A stretch of DNA of 64,000 nucleotides from JAGDZR01 sp049115695 (GCA_049115695.1 JAGDZR010000001.1:310001-374000); one strand, 5' to 3'; numbered from the stretch's first letter, positions 34,092 through 44,395 are shown. Made by a program: numbers and translations. Notes: generated by a model from the sequence alone, not told the origin.

Positions 34092-35110
34092 TGAAAATAA
34101 AAAAAGAGCTCACATCAATTCTGAGCATTTTCCTAATTGGTGGTTTAGTGCAATCACTGATATTTTGTAGGGAATGTTTTCAAAATCCAACTGAACTGGC
34201 ATCTGTTTGGACCTATTCAGGGTCGTTGTGGGTGCTGCTTTGGAAAGGAAGTGAGTACTCTGTTGTATTACTTGATAAATGGGTCACATGGTTTGAGGCT
34301 CCATTAACAAGGGTCGTTGTGGCTTTTATCTCTACCACGCTCTATTCTGGAAGCGTGTTCTATATATTGACCATTAGTTTTCAGGTGTTTTCATGGGGAA
34401 GGGAATACGATCAGGTCGTAGAGAATTTTACTTTGATGGATCTGATACCTGTAGTCATTACCACGTTGGTCATCAATACATTTATGCACGGACGTGCCTT
34501 TCTGCTGGGATGGAGGCAGGAGGTCATCAATACTGAACGGATCAAAACAGAGCAGGTGGCCACTCAGTTTAAGAGCTTGAGAAATCAGGTAAATCCACAT
34601 TTCCTTTTCAATAGCTTAAATGCACTGACCTCCCTTGTGTATGACGATCAGGAGAAAGCGGTTGCGTTTATCCAAAAATTATCTCAGGTATATCGATATG
34701 TCCTGGATCAAACTGATAATGAAGTGGCCACATTGGCAGAGGAATTGAATTTTGTTCAGTCTTTTGTGTATTTACAGCAAATCAGATTTGGTAGTAACCT
34801 ACAATTCAAATTTGACTGCAATGGTCAACAAGACAGATATGTGTTACCTGTTTCGATTCAGATGTTAATTGAAAATGCCATTAAGCACAACATCATCGAT
34901 GCAGATCATCCTATGAGCATTGAGATTGCATGCGATGAGCAATACGTCACAGTGACGAATTCTCTAAATGTAAAGAAATCACTGGACAGCACTGGGATTG
35001 GTTTAGAAAATTTGAGGGCACGTTATGAACACCTCTCCAAACTATCTATGGTGATAGATAAAACCGAAAAATCTTTCGTTGTTAAACTACCTTTATTAAA
35101 ATTCGAATGA
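34091..35110 (+). CDS. LytS/YehU-type sensor histidine kinase
   Basis: 339 residues. About three or four membrane segments occupy the first 150 residues (first at about 10-28), with no large periplasmic domain. The His_kinase dimerisation motif QVNPHFLFNSLNALTSL contains the phosphorylated His170, and the ATPase domain has IQMLIENAIKHNI (N box) and GIGLENLRARYEHL (G box). This is the kinase class paired with LytTR response regulators; the partner starts inside its stop codon (ATGA overlap). The stimulus is unknown, although the co-translated DUF2141 protein might be an accessory or target. Confidence 0.93.
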   Translation: MKIKKELTSILSIFLIGGLVQSLIFCRECFQNPTELASVWTYSGSLWVLLWKGSEYSVVLLDKWVTWFEAPLTRVVVAFISTTLYSGSVFYILTISFQVFSWGREYDQVVENFTLMDLIPVVITTLVINTFMHGRAFLLGWRQEVINTERIKTEQVATQFKSLRNQVNPHFLFNSLNALTSLVYDDQEKAVAFIQKLSQVYRYVLDQTDNEVATLAEELNFVQSFVYLQQIRFGSNLQFKFDCNGQQDRYVLPVSIQMLIENAIKHNIIDADHPMSIEIACDEQYVTVTNSLNVKKSLDSTGIGLENLRARYEHLSKLSMVIDKTEKSFVVKLPLLKFE

Positions 35111-35859
35111 AGTACATCATTGTCGAAGACGAACATCTCGCTGCAAAGCGACTTGAACAATTAATCAAGCAGTTCAGGTCGGAGTATGAATTGGTAGGAA
35201 CAGCAGAAAGTTTAACCAAAGCTCAAGAATTACTGAGTAACCAGGATGCCGACCTGGTTTTTTTAGACATTCAGTTATCGGATGGATTGAGTTTGGAATT
35301 GTTTGAGCGCATTGAGATGAAGGCCCCCGTTATTTTTACTACCGCCTATGATCAGTATGCCGTAAAAGCTTTTAAAGTAAACAGTGTAGATTATCTACTC
35401 AAACCTATCAATCCATCTGAGTTGGAGGCAGCTCTTCAAAAATTCGAATCATCGCATAGATCTGCTCACGTGATTGACTCATCGAAGCTGGAAGACCTTT
35501 TAGCTGGAATGCAACAGTCTTATAAAGAACGATTTGTTGTGAAAATAGGCGATCATCTTAAATTTATTGCGACTTCTGATTTGTCAGCAGTCTATTCAGA
35601 GGAGAAAATCACCTTTCTTCAAACGAAAGATGGTAAACGATACATTGTGGATTATACTGTTGAGAGAGTCAATGAGTTATTGGACCATTCACAATTCTAT
35701 CGTATTTCCAGAAAGTACATAGTCGCATTAAAATGCATTGAAGATATCATCCAGTTTACCAACAGTCGGCTAAAACTGAAGGTTGCAGGATTAAACACCG
35801 AGGATGTAATTGTGGCAAGAGAACGGGTTCAGGATTTTAAAAGCTGGTTGGATAGTTGA
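35107..35859 (+). CDS. LytTR-family response regulator
   Basis: 250 residues. The receiver domain has the acidic pair VEDEH near the N-terminus, the phospho-acceptor Asp54 in LVFLDIQLSDG, and lysine in DYLLKPI. The C-terminal LytTR DNA-binding domain (about 140-250) shows the typical ITFLQTKDGKRYIVDYT and FYRISRKYIVALKCI strands. It forms an operon with the LytS-type kinase, overlapping it by four bases, and with the DUF2141 gene. Likely activates genes by binding two direct repeats upstream of target promoters; none could be identified. Convergent with smc, one base apart. Confidence 0.94.
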   Translation: MKYIIVEDEHLAAKRLEQLIKQFRSEYELVGTAESLTKAQELLSNQDADLVFLDIQLSDGLSLELFERIEMKAPVIFTTAYDQYAVKAFKVNSVDYLLKPINPSELEAALQKFESSHRSAHVIDSSKLEDLLAGMQQSYKERFVVKIGDHLKFIATSDLSAVYSEEKITFLQTKDGKRYIVDYTVERVNELLDHSQFYRISRKYIVALKCIEDIIQFTNSRLKLKVAGLNTEDVIVARERVQDFKSWLDS

Positions 35860-35860
35860 C

Positions 35861-38800
35861 CTAGGTAAGTTCCCGTAAATCGACAGGAACCACTCTTGAG
35901 ATACCTTGCTCAATCATGGTAACGCCATAAATCACATCAGTACTGGACATAGTTCGCTTATTGTGGGTAACAATGATGAACTGAGAGTCATTTGAGAATT
36001 CTCTGATAATCTGATTGAATTTATCAATATTGGCATCATCGAGGGGTGCATCGACTTCATCGAAAATACAAAATGGAGCAGGCTTGATTAAGTAGATTGC
36101 AAATAGGAGAGAGGTAGCAGTTAATGTCTTTTCTCCTCCTGACAATTGATTGATCGTTAATGGTCGCTTGCCCTTTGGTTTAGCAATGATGTCAATTGGT
36201 GATTCAAGTGGGTTGTCAGGGTCAGTCAGAAACAGATCACAGTCATCTTCTTCTGTAAAGAGCGTGCGAAATACTCTGATGAAATTTTCCTTAATTTTTC
36301 CAAAAGCGTCAAGAAATGTTTCTTTGGCAACTGTATTGATTTCCTCAATAGTCGCCATCAGAGATTCTTTGGCTTTTAGCAGATCTTCCTTCTGATTGGT
36401 GATGAAATCATGCCTTTCCTTTATTTCTTCATAGGCCTCCATCGCCATCGGATTGATCGGCCCCATCATATCAAGGCGATTTTTAAGCTTCTCGACGGTT
36501 GCCTGAAGATCACCGGCATCTTTGTCTTTAAACTCCTCAGACACCTCGTTAGGCATTTCACGAAATTCAATATTGAACTCTACGGATAGCCGCTCCTTTA
36601 CTGATGTAAGAGAAATCTTCGTTTCATTCAGTTTGTTTTGCCACTCCATGATCACATGGTCGACATTTTCTCTTTGACGCTGAATTTCACGAATGTGCTT
36701 TTCCTCTTCGTCAATCATCCCACGACTCTGGTAGTATTCCTTCTCCGCTTCGTTTACACCTCCTTCGATGTTTTCCTTTTCGGAATACATCTCAATAAGC
36801 TCTTCATCGTTGGTCGCGTTGTTTTGAGCCAGGGTGTTGATTTCTTGTTCCGTTTCCCTTAGCTCTTCGCTATTTCCTTCTATGCGCTCAAGACTACTAT
36901 TGTAGGATTCCTCTTTGTAAGTAATCTCCTGTTGAATACTATTAACCTGATTTTGCTTTTGATGAAACAGAACATTGGCATCATTAAACGCTGTAGATCT
37001 CTTTGTTAGCTCTTCCTCTTCAAGACTAAGGTCTTCCTTTTTCTCTTGAACAGTAGTTTCCAATTGTCCGAGCGCTTCCTGCTCGCTTTGAGACAATGGT
37101 TCAAGTTCTGCCACATCAGCAGATATTTCAATTAGCTGGGTTTCAATATCTTCTCTACGCAATGCATTGGAGGAGAGCAAGTTGGACAGTTGTTCGTGTT
37201 TGGTTTTAACACTAACCAACCCCTCATTGATAGTATTCATTTCTTCCCGAAGGGATTCTAGCTCTTCTTTTTTGCTTTGTGATTTGAGCTTTTCAATCTG
37301 ATTTTGACTTTCAAGCAGTTTCTTTTCAGTTTGCTGCTGACGTTTCTTGAGCGACTTAATTTCCTCACTCAATTTGTCAAGGTTTTTGGCTCGGCCAATA
37401 CGTTTACCTTCAAATAGGCCTACTGAACCACCGGACACTGCGAATTTCCTGTACGTTATCTTTCCAGACTTTTCTACCAGCACTGCCTCACTTGATAGTT
37501 CGGGTTTAATTTCCTCATAGATATAAACATCATGTAGCAGTAGCGAAATGAGCTTTTTGTATTTCTCCTCATACTCAATGACCTCTGTTGCTGCTTTACC
37601 ACTGGTAGACAAAGCAGCGGCTTCTGGTTTGAAATCCTCCAACTGCTCTAAAACGAAGAAATTGGCTTTGCCACGACCAGAATCATTGAGAAGCTTCACA
37701 GCATCCATTGCGTCCTGTACTGTATCCACTACATAGTAGTTCATGTAGTTTTCCAGGTAATTTTCTATACAGACCCGATAATCTTCCGGACAGCCTATGA
37801 TATCTGAGAGCAACGGAAAGTCTTTCCAGTTCGTCTTTTTCTTTAGAAACTTAATTGCTTCAGGAAATCCTTCAAGATTTTCAACCAATGATTTGGTAAG
37901 GTTGTACTCGTTTTGAGTCGCATCAAGCGATCGGTTAATTTGGCTTAATTCATCCCTGAGTAGTCCTGTTTTTTGTGTGAGTTCCTCTGAATTGACTTCT
38001 AGATTCTCCTGATCTGTTTTCAGTTTTTCAAACGCCTTGAGTTTAACAGCGCGTTCGTCCTCAATTTCTTTGACTTTTTGGTCAAATTCTTCCAGACTAG
38101 CAGATTGCTGAGTGCTGTCCTCGCTGGTTTTTTCTAATTCCTGACGGAGCGTTCCGAGCTGAATTTGCTTGATTTCAAGATCCTTGTTGTATTGAAATAC
38201 AACTTCTCGTTTGGTTAAAAAGGTTTGGTTTAGCTCGTTTACTTCGAGTTGGAGTGCGTTGGTTTTTGTTTTTTGCTCCTCGTAGGTTTCTCGTAATGAA
38301 GCTAGTTCTTTTTCAGCCTGCAGGTAGACTTCATTGGCTTCCTCATGTGATTTTCTAAGACTTTGCAATGAAAAAGCAGCCCTTTCATTACTTTGTTTGT
38401 CTTGAGAGATTTGTGTTTTTAGTTTTTCAACCTTGTCTTGCAAGAAGCGCTGACGCTCATTTTTTATCTTTTTCTCACTCTCATATTGCCTGATCTTATT
38501 GACATGTTCGTTGAGTGATTTTTGACGTGAGGAGAGTAGCTTCTCCTTGGTAATCAAATCTGCCTTTACCTGCTCTAGTAACGCTTCCTTCTCTGCCAGC
38601 TGGGTATTGAGTGATTGCTTTTTATCGCCTTCATTGATCAGTTGTTGCTGGATGTTGTCCTGTACCTCCTGTTGAGACTTGATGGTTTTTTGGGCTAGGG
38701 CAATACTCGTATGCTTGTATTCTTCTTTTATTTCGTAATGACGCTTTGCTTGTTTAGCCTGTCTTTCTAAAGATTTGAGGTTTTTCTCGATTTCAAAAAG

Positions 38801-39382
38801 TAAATCTTCGACTCTATCCAAGTCCGCATCTGTGTCATTTAGCTTTCTAAGTGTTTCTTTTTTGCGAATCTTGAATTTACTGATGCCAGCCGCTTCTTCA
38901 AATAATGATCGCCGTGAGTTGTCTTTATCATTGAGCAAATCATCTACCATTTTCAGTTCAATGATCGCATAGGAGTTTGACGCTATCCCTGTGTCCAGGA
39001 ATAGATTGGTTATATCCTTCAGCCTGCAAGTGACACCATTCAACAAGTACTCACTTTCGCCGGATCTGAAATATCTCCTGGTAATGGTTACCTGGCTGTA
39101 TTCAGTGGGGATTAAATTTTTGGTATTATTAAAAGTGAGTGATACTTCAGCAAGCTGAGTTTGCTTTCTGTTTTTTGTTCCGTTGAAGATGATGTTTTCC
39201 ATCTTCTCTGATCGGAGCACCCGGGTCTTTTGTTCTCCAAGGACCCAACGGATCGAATCCACTACATTGGATTTGCCACACCCGTTTGGCCCCACGATTC
39301 CCGTAATTCCATCATCGAAATTGATTGTGACCTTGTCGGCAAAGCTCTTAAAGCCCTTTATTTCCAAACGAGATAATTGCAT
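35861..39382 (-). CDS. smc: chromosome partition protein SMC
   Basis: 1173 residues from ATG at 39382; an open frame extends upstream to 39565 but the family begins exactly at MQLSRLEIKGFKSF. Walker A is GPNGCGKSN near residue 32; a long coiled coil, the hinge (about 500-680, with SDIIGCPEDYRVCIENYL) and a second coiled coil follow. The C-terminal head has the signature NQLSGGEKTL and Walker B FCIFDEVDAPLDDAN. SMC dimers organise and help segregate the chromosome with ScpA and ScpB, whose genes are not here. Divergent from the acidic membrane-anchored protein gene. Confidence 0.97.
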   Translation of the reverse strand: MQLSRLEIKGFKSFADKVTINFDDGITGIVGPNGCGKSNVVDSIRWVLGEQKTRVLRSEKMENIIFNGTKNRKQTQLAEVSLTFNNTKNLIPTEYSQVTITRRYFRSGESEYLLNGVTCRLKDITNLFLDTGIASNSYAIIELKMVDDLLNDKDNSRRSLFEEAAGISKFKIRKKETLRKLNDTDADLDRVEDLLFEIEKNLKSLERQAKQAKRHYEIKEEYKHTSIALAQKTIKSQQEVQDNIQQQLINEGDKKQSLNTQLAEKEALLEQVKADLITKEKLLSSRQKSLNEHVNKIRQYESEKKIKNERQRFLQDKVEKLKTQISQDKQSNERAAFSLQSLRKSHEEANEVYLQAEKELASLRETYEEQKTKTNALQLEVNELNQTFLTKREVVFQYNKDLEIKQIQLGTLRQELEKTSEDSTQQSASLEEFDQKVKEIEDERAVKLKAFEKLKTDQENLEVNSEELTQKTGLLRDELSQINRSLDATQNEYNLTKSLVENLEGFPEAIKFLKKKTNWKDFPLLSDIIGCPEDYRVCIENYLENYMNYYVVDTVQDAMDAVKLLNDSGRGKANFFVLEQLEDFKPEAAALSTSGKAATEVIEYEEKYKKLISLLLHDVYIYEEIKPELSSEAVLVEKSGKITYRKFAVSGGSVGLFEGKRIGRAKNLDKLSEEIKSLKKRQQQTEKKLLESQNQIEKLKSQSKKEELESLREEMNTINEGLVSVKTKHEQLSNLLSSNALRREDIETQLIEISADVAELEPLSQSEQEALGQLETTVQEKKEDLSLEEEELTKRSTAFNDANVLFHQKQNQVNSIQQEITYKEESYNSSLERIEGNSEELRETEQEINTLAQNNATNDEELIEMYSEKENIEGGVNEAEKEYYQSRGMIDEEEKHIREIQRQRENVDHVIMEWQNKLNETKISLTSVKERLSVEFNIEFREMPNEVSEEFKDKDAGDLQATVEKLKNRLDMMGPINPMAMEAYEEIKERHDFITNQKEDLLKAKESLMATIEEINTVAKETFLDAFGKIKENFIRVFRTLFTEEDDCDLFLTDPDNPLESPIDIIAKPKGKRPLTINQLSGGEKTLTATSLLFAIYLIKPAPFCIFDEVDAPLDDANIDKFNQIIREFSNDSQFIIVTHNKRTMSSTDVIYGVTMIEQGISRVVPVDLRELT

Positions 39383-39457
39383 TAAAAGACCAGATTTTTT
39401 GGAAAGCGTGAAGCTAACAAAAATACGCTTATTTTTGGTTGAAATATTAATAGAGAA

Positions 39458-40021
39458 ATGGACGATATTCAATTTTGGATCTACCTGGTTTTTGCAGCGA
39501 TATATTTTATAGGAAAAGCACTCAAGAAAAAGAATAAGCCACCGGTAAATCGTCCGAGACCGCAATCACCTCTGGAAACTGAAACAGAACTAGCAGATAG
39601 ACCACAAACAAGTCGTCCAGCTACATTTGAGGAGCTTCTGGAAGAGATCACTGGTCAAAAATCCTTGGAACCTGAAACACCAGTTGAAGAATCGGTTGAA
39701 GAAAAACCTGTTCCGTTTTACGAAGAACAAAAGGAAATCATACCGGTTCAAAAAGACGAGTCGATTGAAATGGAGGGCAGGAATAGACAATTTGCAGATG
39801 AAGAATCAAAGCGGATTTACGAGGAATCTATCAAAAGGGCTGAGGGTTTTAATATAGGATTTGAACCAGACGAAAAATTTAGCAGTAAAAAGGTTTTAAG
39901 AAGTACGGCTGAAGAAGAAACTGAAAATGAGTTCGCCTCTGAAATTAAGTCTATGCTACAAAATCCAGATGATGCTAAAAAGGCAATTATTCTGAGCGAA
40001 ATCCTAAATAGAAAGTATTAA
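39458..40021 (+). CDS. membrane-anchored, acidic disordered protein, unknown function
   Basis: 187 residues. One N-terminal transmembrane helix (IQFWIYLVFAAIYFIGKAL, about 4-22) is followed by a short basic patch (KKKNKPP) that marks a cytoplasmic tail. The tail is a long Pro/Glu-rich, probably unstructured region, and the end (ASEIKSMLQNPDDAKKAIIL) is a conserved helix seen at the C-terminus of many Bacteroidota proteins of this build. Function unknown; the shape suggests a scaffold. It is transcribed away from smc with a 75-base spacer and could share a promoter region. Confidence 0.75.
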   Translation: MDDIQFWIYLVFAAIYFIGKALKKKNKPPVNRPRPQSPLETETELADRPQTSRPATFEELLEEITGQKSLEPETPVEESVEEKPVPFYEEQKEIIPVQKDESIEMEGRNRQFADEESKRIYEESIKRAEGFNIGFEPDEKFSSKKVLRSTAEEETENEFASEIKSMLQNPDDAKKAIILSEILNRKY

Positions 40022-40085
40022 GCTGTTTGAATACTTCAATGTTTGCTCCGAACTTCTGTTTATCTTCGAATTACAACATTGACTT

Positions 40086-41342
40086 ATGCAAAAGCGAGAT
40101 TTTCTTAAAAACCTGGGTGCGCTAGGTGCATTAGGCCTTCCCGGCTTGTCAAGTGCACTAAACACACACGGACATCTTACCTCCAGGCGACTATCATCGA
40201 ATGAAGAATTCTGGAAGCTGGTTCGTTCTGACTATGTGTTGAAAGACGACTATATCAACCTGGAGAATGGCTATTACTGTTTCTTGCCACAACCAACACT
40301 TGATAAATATATTGAACATATACGGGACATCAACAGGGATGGATCCTGGTACATGCGCACCGTGCAATGGGAAAATAAAAAAAGGGTGACTGGTGCTGTG
40401 GCTGAGTTGGCTGGATGCCAAAGCGATGAGTTGGTGATCACGCGTAATACCACTGAGTCCCTTGACCTGATTATAGCTGGTCAGAAATGGGAGTCTGGAG
40501 ATGAGGCCATCATGGCGGAGCAGGACTATGGTGCCATGTTGAATCAGTTCAAATTGATGAGCAAACGTTATGGGGTGGTTAACAAACTCGTGTCTTTGCC
40601 GAATCATCCTAAAAATGATGACGAGATTGTAGCGCTCTATGCTGCACAGATTACAGAGAAGACCAGGTTATTAATGGTTTGTCACATGGTGAACATTACA
40701 GGACAGGTTCTTCCGATTAGGAAAATTTGTGATATGGCGCATGAGCGTGGAGTAGAAGTAATGGTAGATGGTGCACATGCATTTGCTCATCTGGATTTCA
40801 AGCTGTCAGATCTCAACTGTGATTACTACGGGACAAGTTTGCATAAGTGGTTGAGTGTGCCACTTGGGGCAGGATTTTTATATGTAAAGAAGGGTAAAGC
40901 AGCGGATGTGTGGCCTTTGTTGGCTGAAGATGATCGTGAACCGGATGATATTTCCAGACTAAACCATACAGGTACTCACCCTGTTCATACAGACCTGGCC
41001 ATTGAAGCAGCCATTGCGTATCACATGGCCATAGGTAGTGAGCGCAAGGAGCGTCGTTTAAAATTCCTTCAGAACTACTGGACATCCAAAGTTAGGGAAC
41101 TGCCTAAGGTTGTGGTCAATACTCCCAAGGATATGAATAGACACGGTGCAATTGCTAATGTGGGTGTTGATGGCATTGAGCCCGCTCAATTATCAAAGCG
41201 ACTGCTTGAAGAATTCAAAATCTGGACAGTGGCCATCAACAGGCCAGGTGTAAGGGGAGTGAGAATCACTCCCAATGTATACACCTCGACTGCTGAACTT
41301 GACGTATTCGTCTCGGCCATAAAATCAATTAGCGGAAACTAA
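40086..41342 (+). CDS. class V aminotransferase (isopenicillin-N epimerase/cysteine desulfurase-like), exported
   Basis: 418 residues. The N-terminus (QKRDFLKNLGALGALGLPG) resembles a Tat leader with a KR in place of RR. The PLP fold is clear: TRNTTESLDLIIAG (phosphate loop), VDGAHAFAHLDF (Asp contacting the pyridine nitrogen) and the Schiff-base Lys254 in TSLHKWLSVPLGAGFLY. The ending and AHAFAHLD pattern place it with secreted Bacteroidota aminotransferases related to isopenicillin-N epimerase, of unknown substrate. No Cys at the usual desulfurase loop is seen, so sulfur transfer is unlikely. Its last four bases overlap the convergent korB gene. Confidence 0.86.
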   Translation: MQKRDFLKNLGALGALGLPGLSSALNTHGHLTSRRLSSNEEFWKLVRSDYVLKDDYINLENGYYCFLPQPTLDKYIEHIRDINRDGSWYMRTVQWENKKRVTGAVAELAGCQSDELVITRNTTESLDLIIAGQKWESGDEAIMAEQDYGAMLNQFKLMSKRYGVVNKLVSLPNHPKNDDEIVALYAAQITEKTRLLMVCHMVNITGQVLPIRKICDMAHERGVEVMVDGAHAFAHLDFKLSDLNCDYYGTSLHKWLSVPLGAGFLYVKKGKAADVWPLLAEDDREPDDISRLNHTGTHPVHTDLAIEAAIAYHMAIGSERKERRLKFLQNYWTSKVRELPKVVVNTPKDMNRHGAIANVGVDGIEPAQLSKRLLEEFKIWTVAINRPGVRGVRITPNVYTSTAELDVFVSAIKSISGN

Positions 41343-42355
41343 TTGATCTGCCACCAGTTTTTGCCAGATAGTAATAAGTCTAAATCAGCTTCTTTTTCCT
41401 TTTTGGCATTTTCAATCTGATCAACCATCGAATCTTCATAAGGGTAGCGATCTGTTTTATAAAAGACACCAAATGGCCTGGGGAGATCACTTTGCTTTGC
41501 TTCATATTCAAAGAAGTTCGTTAAAATGGAAGCTTTGATCTTATCTGTTGGATCATGTACCCAGCAGTCATCTTTTGAATAGCCATTGTCCAATTTGATT
41601 ATCTCTGGTTGAAAACCATCTAGTCGAATTCCTTTGGTTTCATTGTCAAATACCAAGGGTTGACCTTCTTCCATATACAGTGTAGTCGCATCCTTCGATT
41701 GTTTATCAGTGAACTTACCAAACGCACCGTCATTAAAGACATTACAGTTTTGATAGATTTCCACAAAACTGGTCCCTTTATGCTGATGGGCTTCAATTAG
41801 GACATCTCTTAAATGTTGTGGATTTCTGTCCACCGTTCGTGCGACGAAAGTGCCCTCAGCTCCAATAGCCAATGCCAACGGATTGAATGGGTGATCTACA
41901 GAACCAAAAGGAGTGGATTTCGAAATCTTTCCTTTCGGTGAAGTAGGAGAGTACTGCCCTTTGGTAAGACCATATATCTCATTGTTAAACACCAATATGT
42001 TCAGATCGATATTACGCCGAAGGACATGTATCAAATGATTGCCACCAATGGCCATCGAATCTCCATCTCCAGTAACTACCCATATGTCCAGATCAGGATT
42101 GGCTGTTTTCAATCCACTTGCTATGGCAGTCGCCCGACCGTGAATACCATGCATGCCATAAGTATTCATGTAATATGGATATCGTGACGAACAACCAATA
42201 CCTGAAACAAAAACAGTCTTTTCTTTCGGAACACCCAATGTAGGCATGATGGTTTGTACTTGTTTTAGGATGCTATAATCACCGCAACCCGGACACCATC
42301 TGACATCCTGGTTGGTTGCGTAATCCTTTGGGGATAGTGTTGTTAGCTCTTTCAT
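41339..42355 (-). CDS. korB: 2-oxoacid:ferredoxin oxidoreductase, beta subunit
   Basis: 338 residues. The N-terminal WCPGCGDYSILKQV gives cluster cysteines, and the thiamine diphosphate site is VTGDGDSMAIGGNHL with the following NNEIYGLTKGQYSPTS. The fourth Cys (QNCNVFNDG) completes the [4Fe-4S] ligand set. With KorA it converts 2-oxoglutarate (or a related 2-oxoacid) and CoA to the acyl-CoA, CO2 and reduced ferredoxin. Its start overlaps the korA stop by four bases. In aerobic Bacteroidota this enzyme can stand beside or replace the lipoate-dependent complex. Specificity for 2-oxoglutarate is by similarity. Confidence 0.94.
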   Translation of the reverse strand: MKELTTLSPKDYATNQDVRWCPGCGDYSILKQVQTIMPTLGVPKEKTVFVSGIGCSSRYPYYMNTYGMHGIHGRATAIASGLKTANPDLDIWVVTGDGDSMAIGGNHLIHVLRRNIDLNILVFNNEIYGLTKGQYSPTSPKGKISKSTPFGSVDHPFNPLALAIGAEGTFVARTVDRNPQHLRDVLIEAHQHKGTSFVEIYQNCNVFNDGAFGKFTDKQSKDATTLYMEEGQPLVFDNETKGIRLDGFQPEIIKLDNGYSKDDCWVHDPTDKIKASILTNFFEYEAKQSDLPRPFGVFYKTDRYPYEDSMVDQIENAKKEKEADLDLLLSGKNWWQIN

Positions 42356-44208
42356 AATTGTTCGTTAATCAGGTTAGTAATTTCTTCAACTGTGAATGGT
42401 AAGCCCTTCATTTTCGAAACAGGGATCACCTCAATCAGAAATTCTTGCCTGATTAAAGCGGCAAGTTGACCTCTGTTCAATTCGGGTATTAATATGGTGT
42501 CGAAACCAACCAATAGATCTTTTAAATTTTGTGGGAACGGAAACAAATGCGTTAAATGCACATGAGCGACACTTTTCCCCATGTCTGTCAATTGCTTAAC
42601 TGCCGTTTCTATTGCACCGAATGTGGATCCCCATCCTAGTACACAAATTTTAGCGTCAGCTTCACCCCGATTGATCTTTTGAAGCGGTATGTCCTGTGCG
42701 ATTTTTTCGATTTTTTCTTCCCGCAGATGCACCATCATTTCATGATTGACAGGATCGTAAGAAACATTTCCTGTTTCAATTTCCTTTTCAAGCCCACCAA
42801 TTCGATGCTCATAACCCGCTACCCCAGGAGCGACCCACGGTCTAACACCTTCTTTATTGCGTTTATATGGTAAGAATTGACCATTTTCATCCTTATCGCC
42901 TAGTATTGAAGTCACTTTTTTGATGGGTTTCAATTCTTCAGCGGACGGAAATCGCCAAGGTTCAGCACCATTGGCTATGTAGCCATCAGATAATAAAAAC
43001 ACGGGTGTCATGTGCTCAACTGCTATTCTGCATGCCTCATATGCGATATCAAAACAATCACGAGGTGAGGATGCGGAAAGAATAGGAATTGGCGCTTCTC
43101 CATTGCGGCCGTACATTGCCTGGAATAAATCTGCCTGCTCAGTTTTTGTTGGAAGTCCGGTTGATGGGCCCCCGCGCTGGACATTTACCACAATCAACGG
43201 GAGTTCAAGCATTACGGCAAGTCCCAAAGCCTCGTTTTTCAATGCAATACCAGGTCCTGATGATGCTGTGGCGCTAATATCTCCTGCAAAGGATGCACCA
43301 ATGGCGGCACAAACAGCAGCAATTTCATCTTCTGCCTGAAAGGTCTTAACACCCATATGCTTGTGCTTGGAAAGCTCGTGAAGCACATCAGAAGCAGGAG
43401 TGATTGGATAGGAAGCATAGTACAATTCCAATCCACTTCTATTGGCTGCTGCAATTAGACCAAGCGAGACGGCTTGATTTCCATTGATGTTGCGATATTT
43501 TCCTTTTGGGAGTTTGGCTGGTTTGATTTTGAATCGTGAAGTGAAAGTTTCACTGGTATCACCGAAATTGTAACCTGTTTTAAGCGCGATGGTGTTTGCT
43601 TCCGCAATGTGAGGTTTAGATTGGAATTTCTCACCAATAGACTTAAATGTGTTATCAGGAGACTGACTAAACATCCAATAGATAAACCCAAGGACGAACA
43701 TGTTTTTACATCTGTCTATTTCCTTTATAGAAAGATCTGAGCCCTTGAGCGCCTCTCGGGTAAGCTTTGTAATGTCGATTGCATGAACCTCATATCCATC
43801 GAGTGTGTGATCAGTCAGGGGATTTTCTCCATCAATGTATTTGGCTAGCTTCAGGTTTTTGGTATCAAAACCTGCCGTATTGGCAATGATGATGCCGCCC
43901 TTTTTTAGATTTTGAAGATTTACCTTTAAGGAGGCTGCATTCATTACCACCAGAACATCATATTGATCACCCGGAGTGTAAATTTCCTGGCTTCCAAATT
44001 TCAATTGAAAACCAGATACTCCGGACAAAGACCCCAATGGAGCACGAATGTCAGCTGGAAAATTGGGAAATGTACTGATGTCGTGACCGATCAATTCTAC
44101 TGTTTCAGTGAATTGACCACCTGTGAATTGGATCCCGTCACCGCTATCGCCAGCGAACAGGATTACGACTTCATTTTTGGACTTATCTACTACATTGTTC
44201 ATAATCAT
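42352..44208 (-). CDS. korA: 2-oxoacid:ferredoxin oxidoreductase, fused gamma-alpha subunit
   Basis: 618 residues; ATGs at codons 1 and 3 are both possible. Residues about 10-200 form the gamma domain (VILFAGDSGDGIQFTGGQFTE), and the alpha domain follows (from about 225), with the PITPASDVLHELSKH signature and GISAT-like SATASSGPGIALKNEALGLA. The two domains are separate genes in many archaea; the fusion is standard in Bacteroidota and Actinobacteria. GPSTGLPTKTEQADL marks the CoA/2-oxoacid side. The korA-korB order with a four-base overlap shows a two-gene operon. No ferredoxin gene is adjacent. Confidence 0.95.
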   Translation of the reverse strand: MIMNNVVDKSKNEVVILFAGDSGDGIQFTGGQFTETVELIGHDISTFPNFPADIRAPLGSLSGVSGFQLKFGSQEIYTPGDQYDVLVVMNAASLKVNLQNLKKGGIIIANTAGFDTKNLKLAKYIDGENPLTDHTLDGYEVHAIDITKLTREALKGSDLSIKEIDRCKNMFVLGFIYWMFSQSPDNTFKSIGEKFQSKPHIAEANTIALKTGYNFGDTSETFTSRFKIKPAKLPKGKYRNINGNQAVSLGLIAAANRSGLELYYASYPITPASDVLHELSKHKHMGVKTFQAEDEIAAVCAAIGASFAGDISATASSGPGIALKNEALGLAVMLELPLIVVNVQRGGPSTGLPTKTEQADLFQAMYGRNGEAPIPILSASSPRDCFDIAYEACRIAVEHMTPVFLLSDGYIANGAEPWRFPSAEELKPIKKVTSILGDKDENGQFLPYKRNKEGVRPWVAPGVAGYEHRIGGLEKEIETGNVSYDPVNHEMMVHLREEKIEKIAQDIPLQKINRGEADAKICVLGWGSTFGAIETAVKQLTDMGKSVAHVHLTHLFPFPQNLKDLLVGFDTILIPELNRGQLAALIRQEFLIEVIPVSKMKGLPFTVEEITNLINEQL

Positions 44209-44395
44209 AAGATTCTATACCACTAATTAGGGAATGCATCTGAGAACAATTATGACCACTTGCACATCAAAAACTGATCATCGTCAATAATCAATGGTTT
44301 TCAATCGTTGAGCTCAGGTTTAATCAAATTGATTTGGCTGGAGGTAAGTTTTTATGAAAGTTTGTTCATCTTAGTTAAAAATTACAGTGGGTTTG

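Noticed and set aside
39383..39565. 61-codon upstream extension of the smc frame
   Set aside because: SMC proteins begin at the MQLxRLEIxGFKSF segment; the extension is unlike the family and overlaps the start of the divergent gene at 39458.
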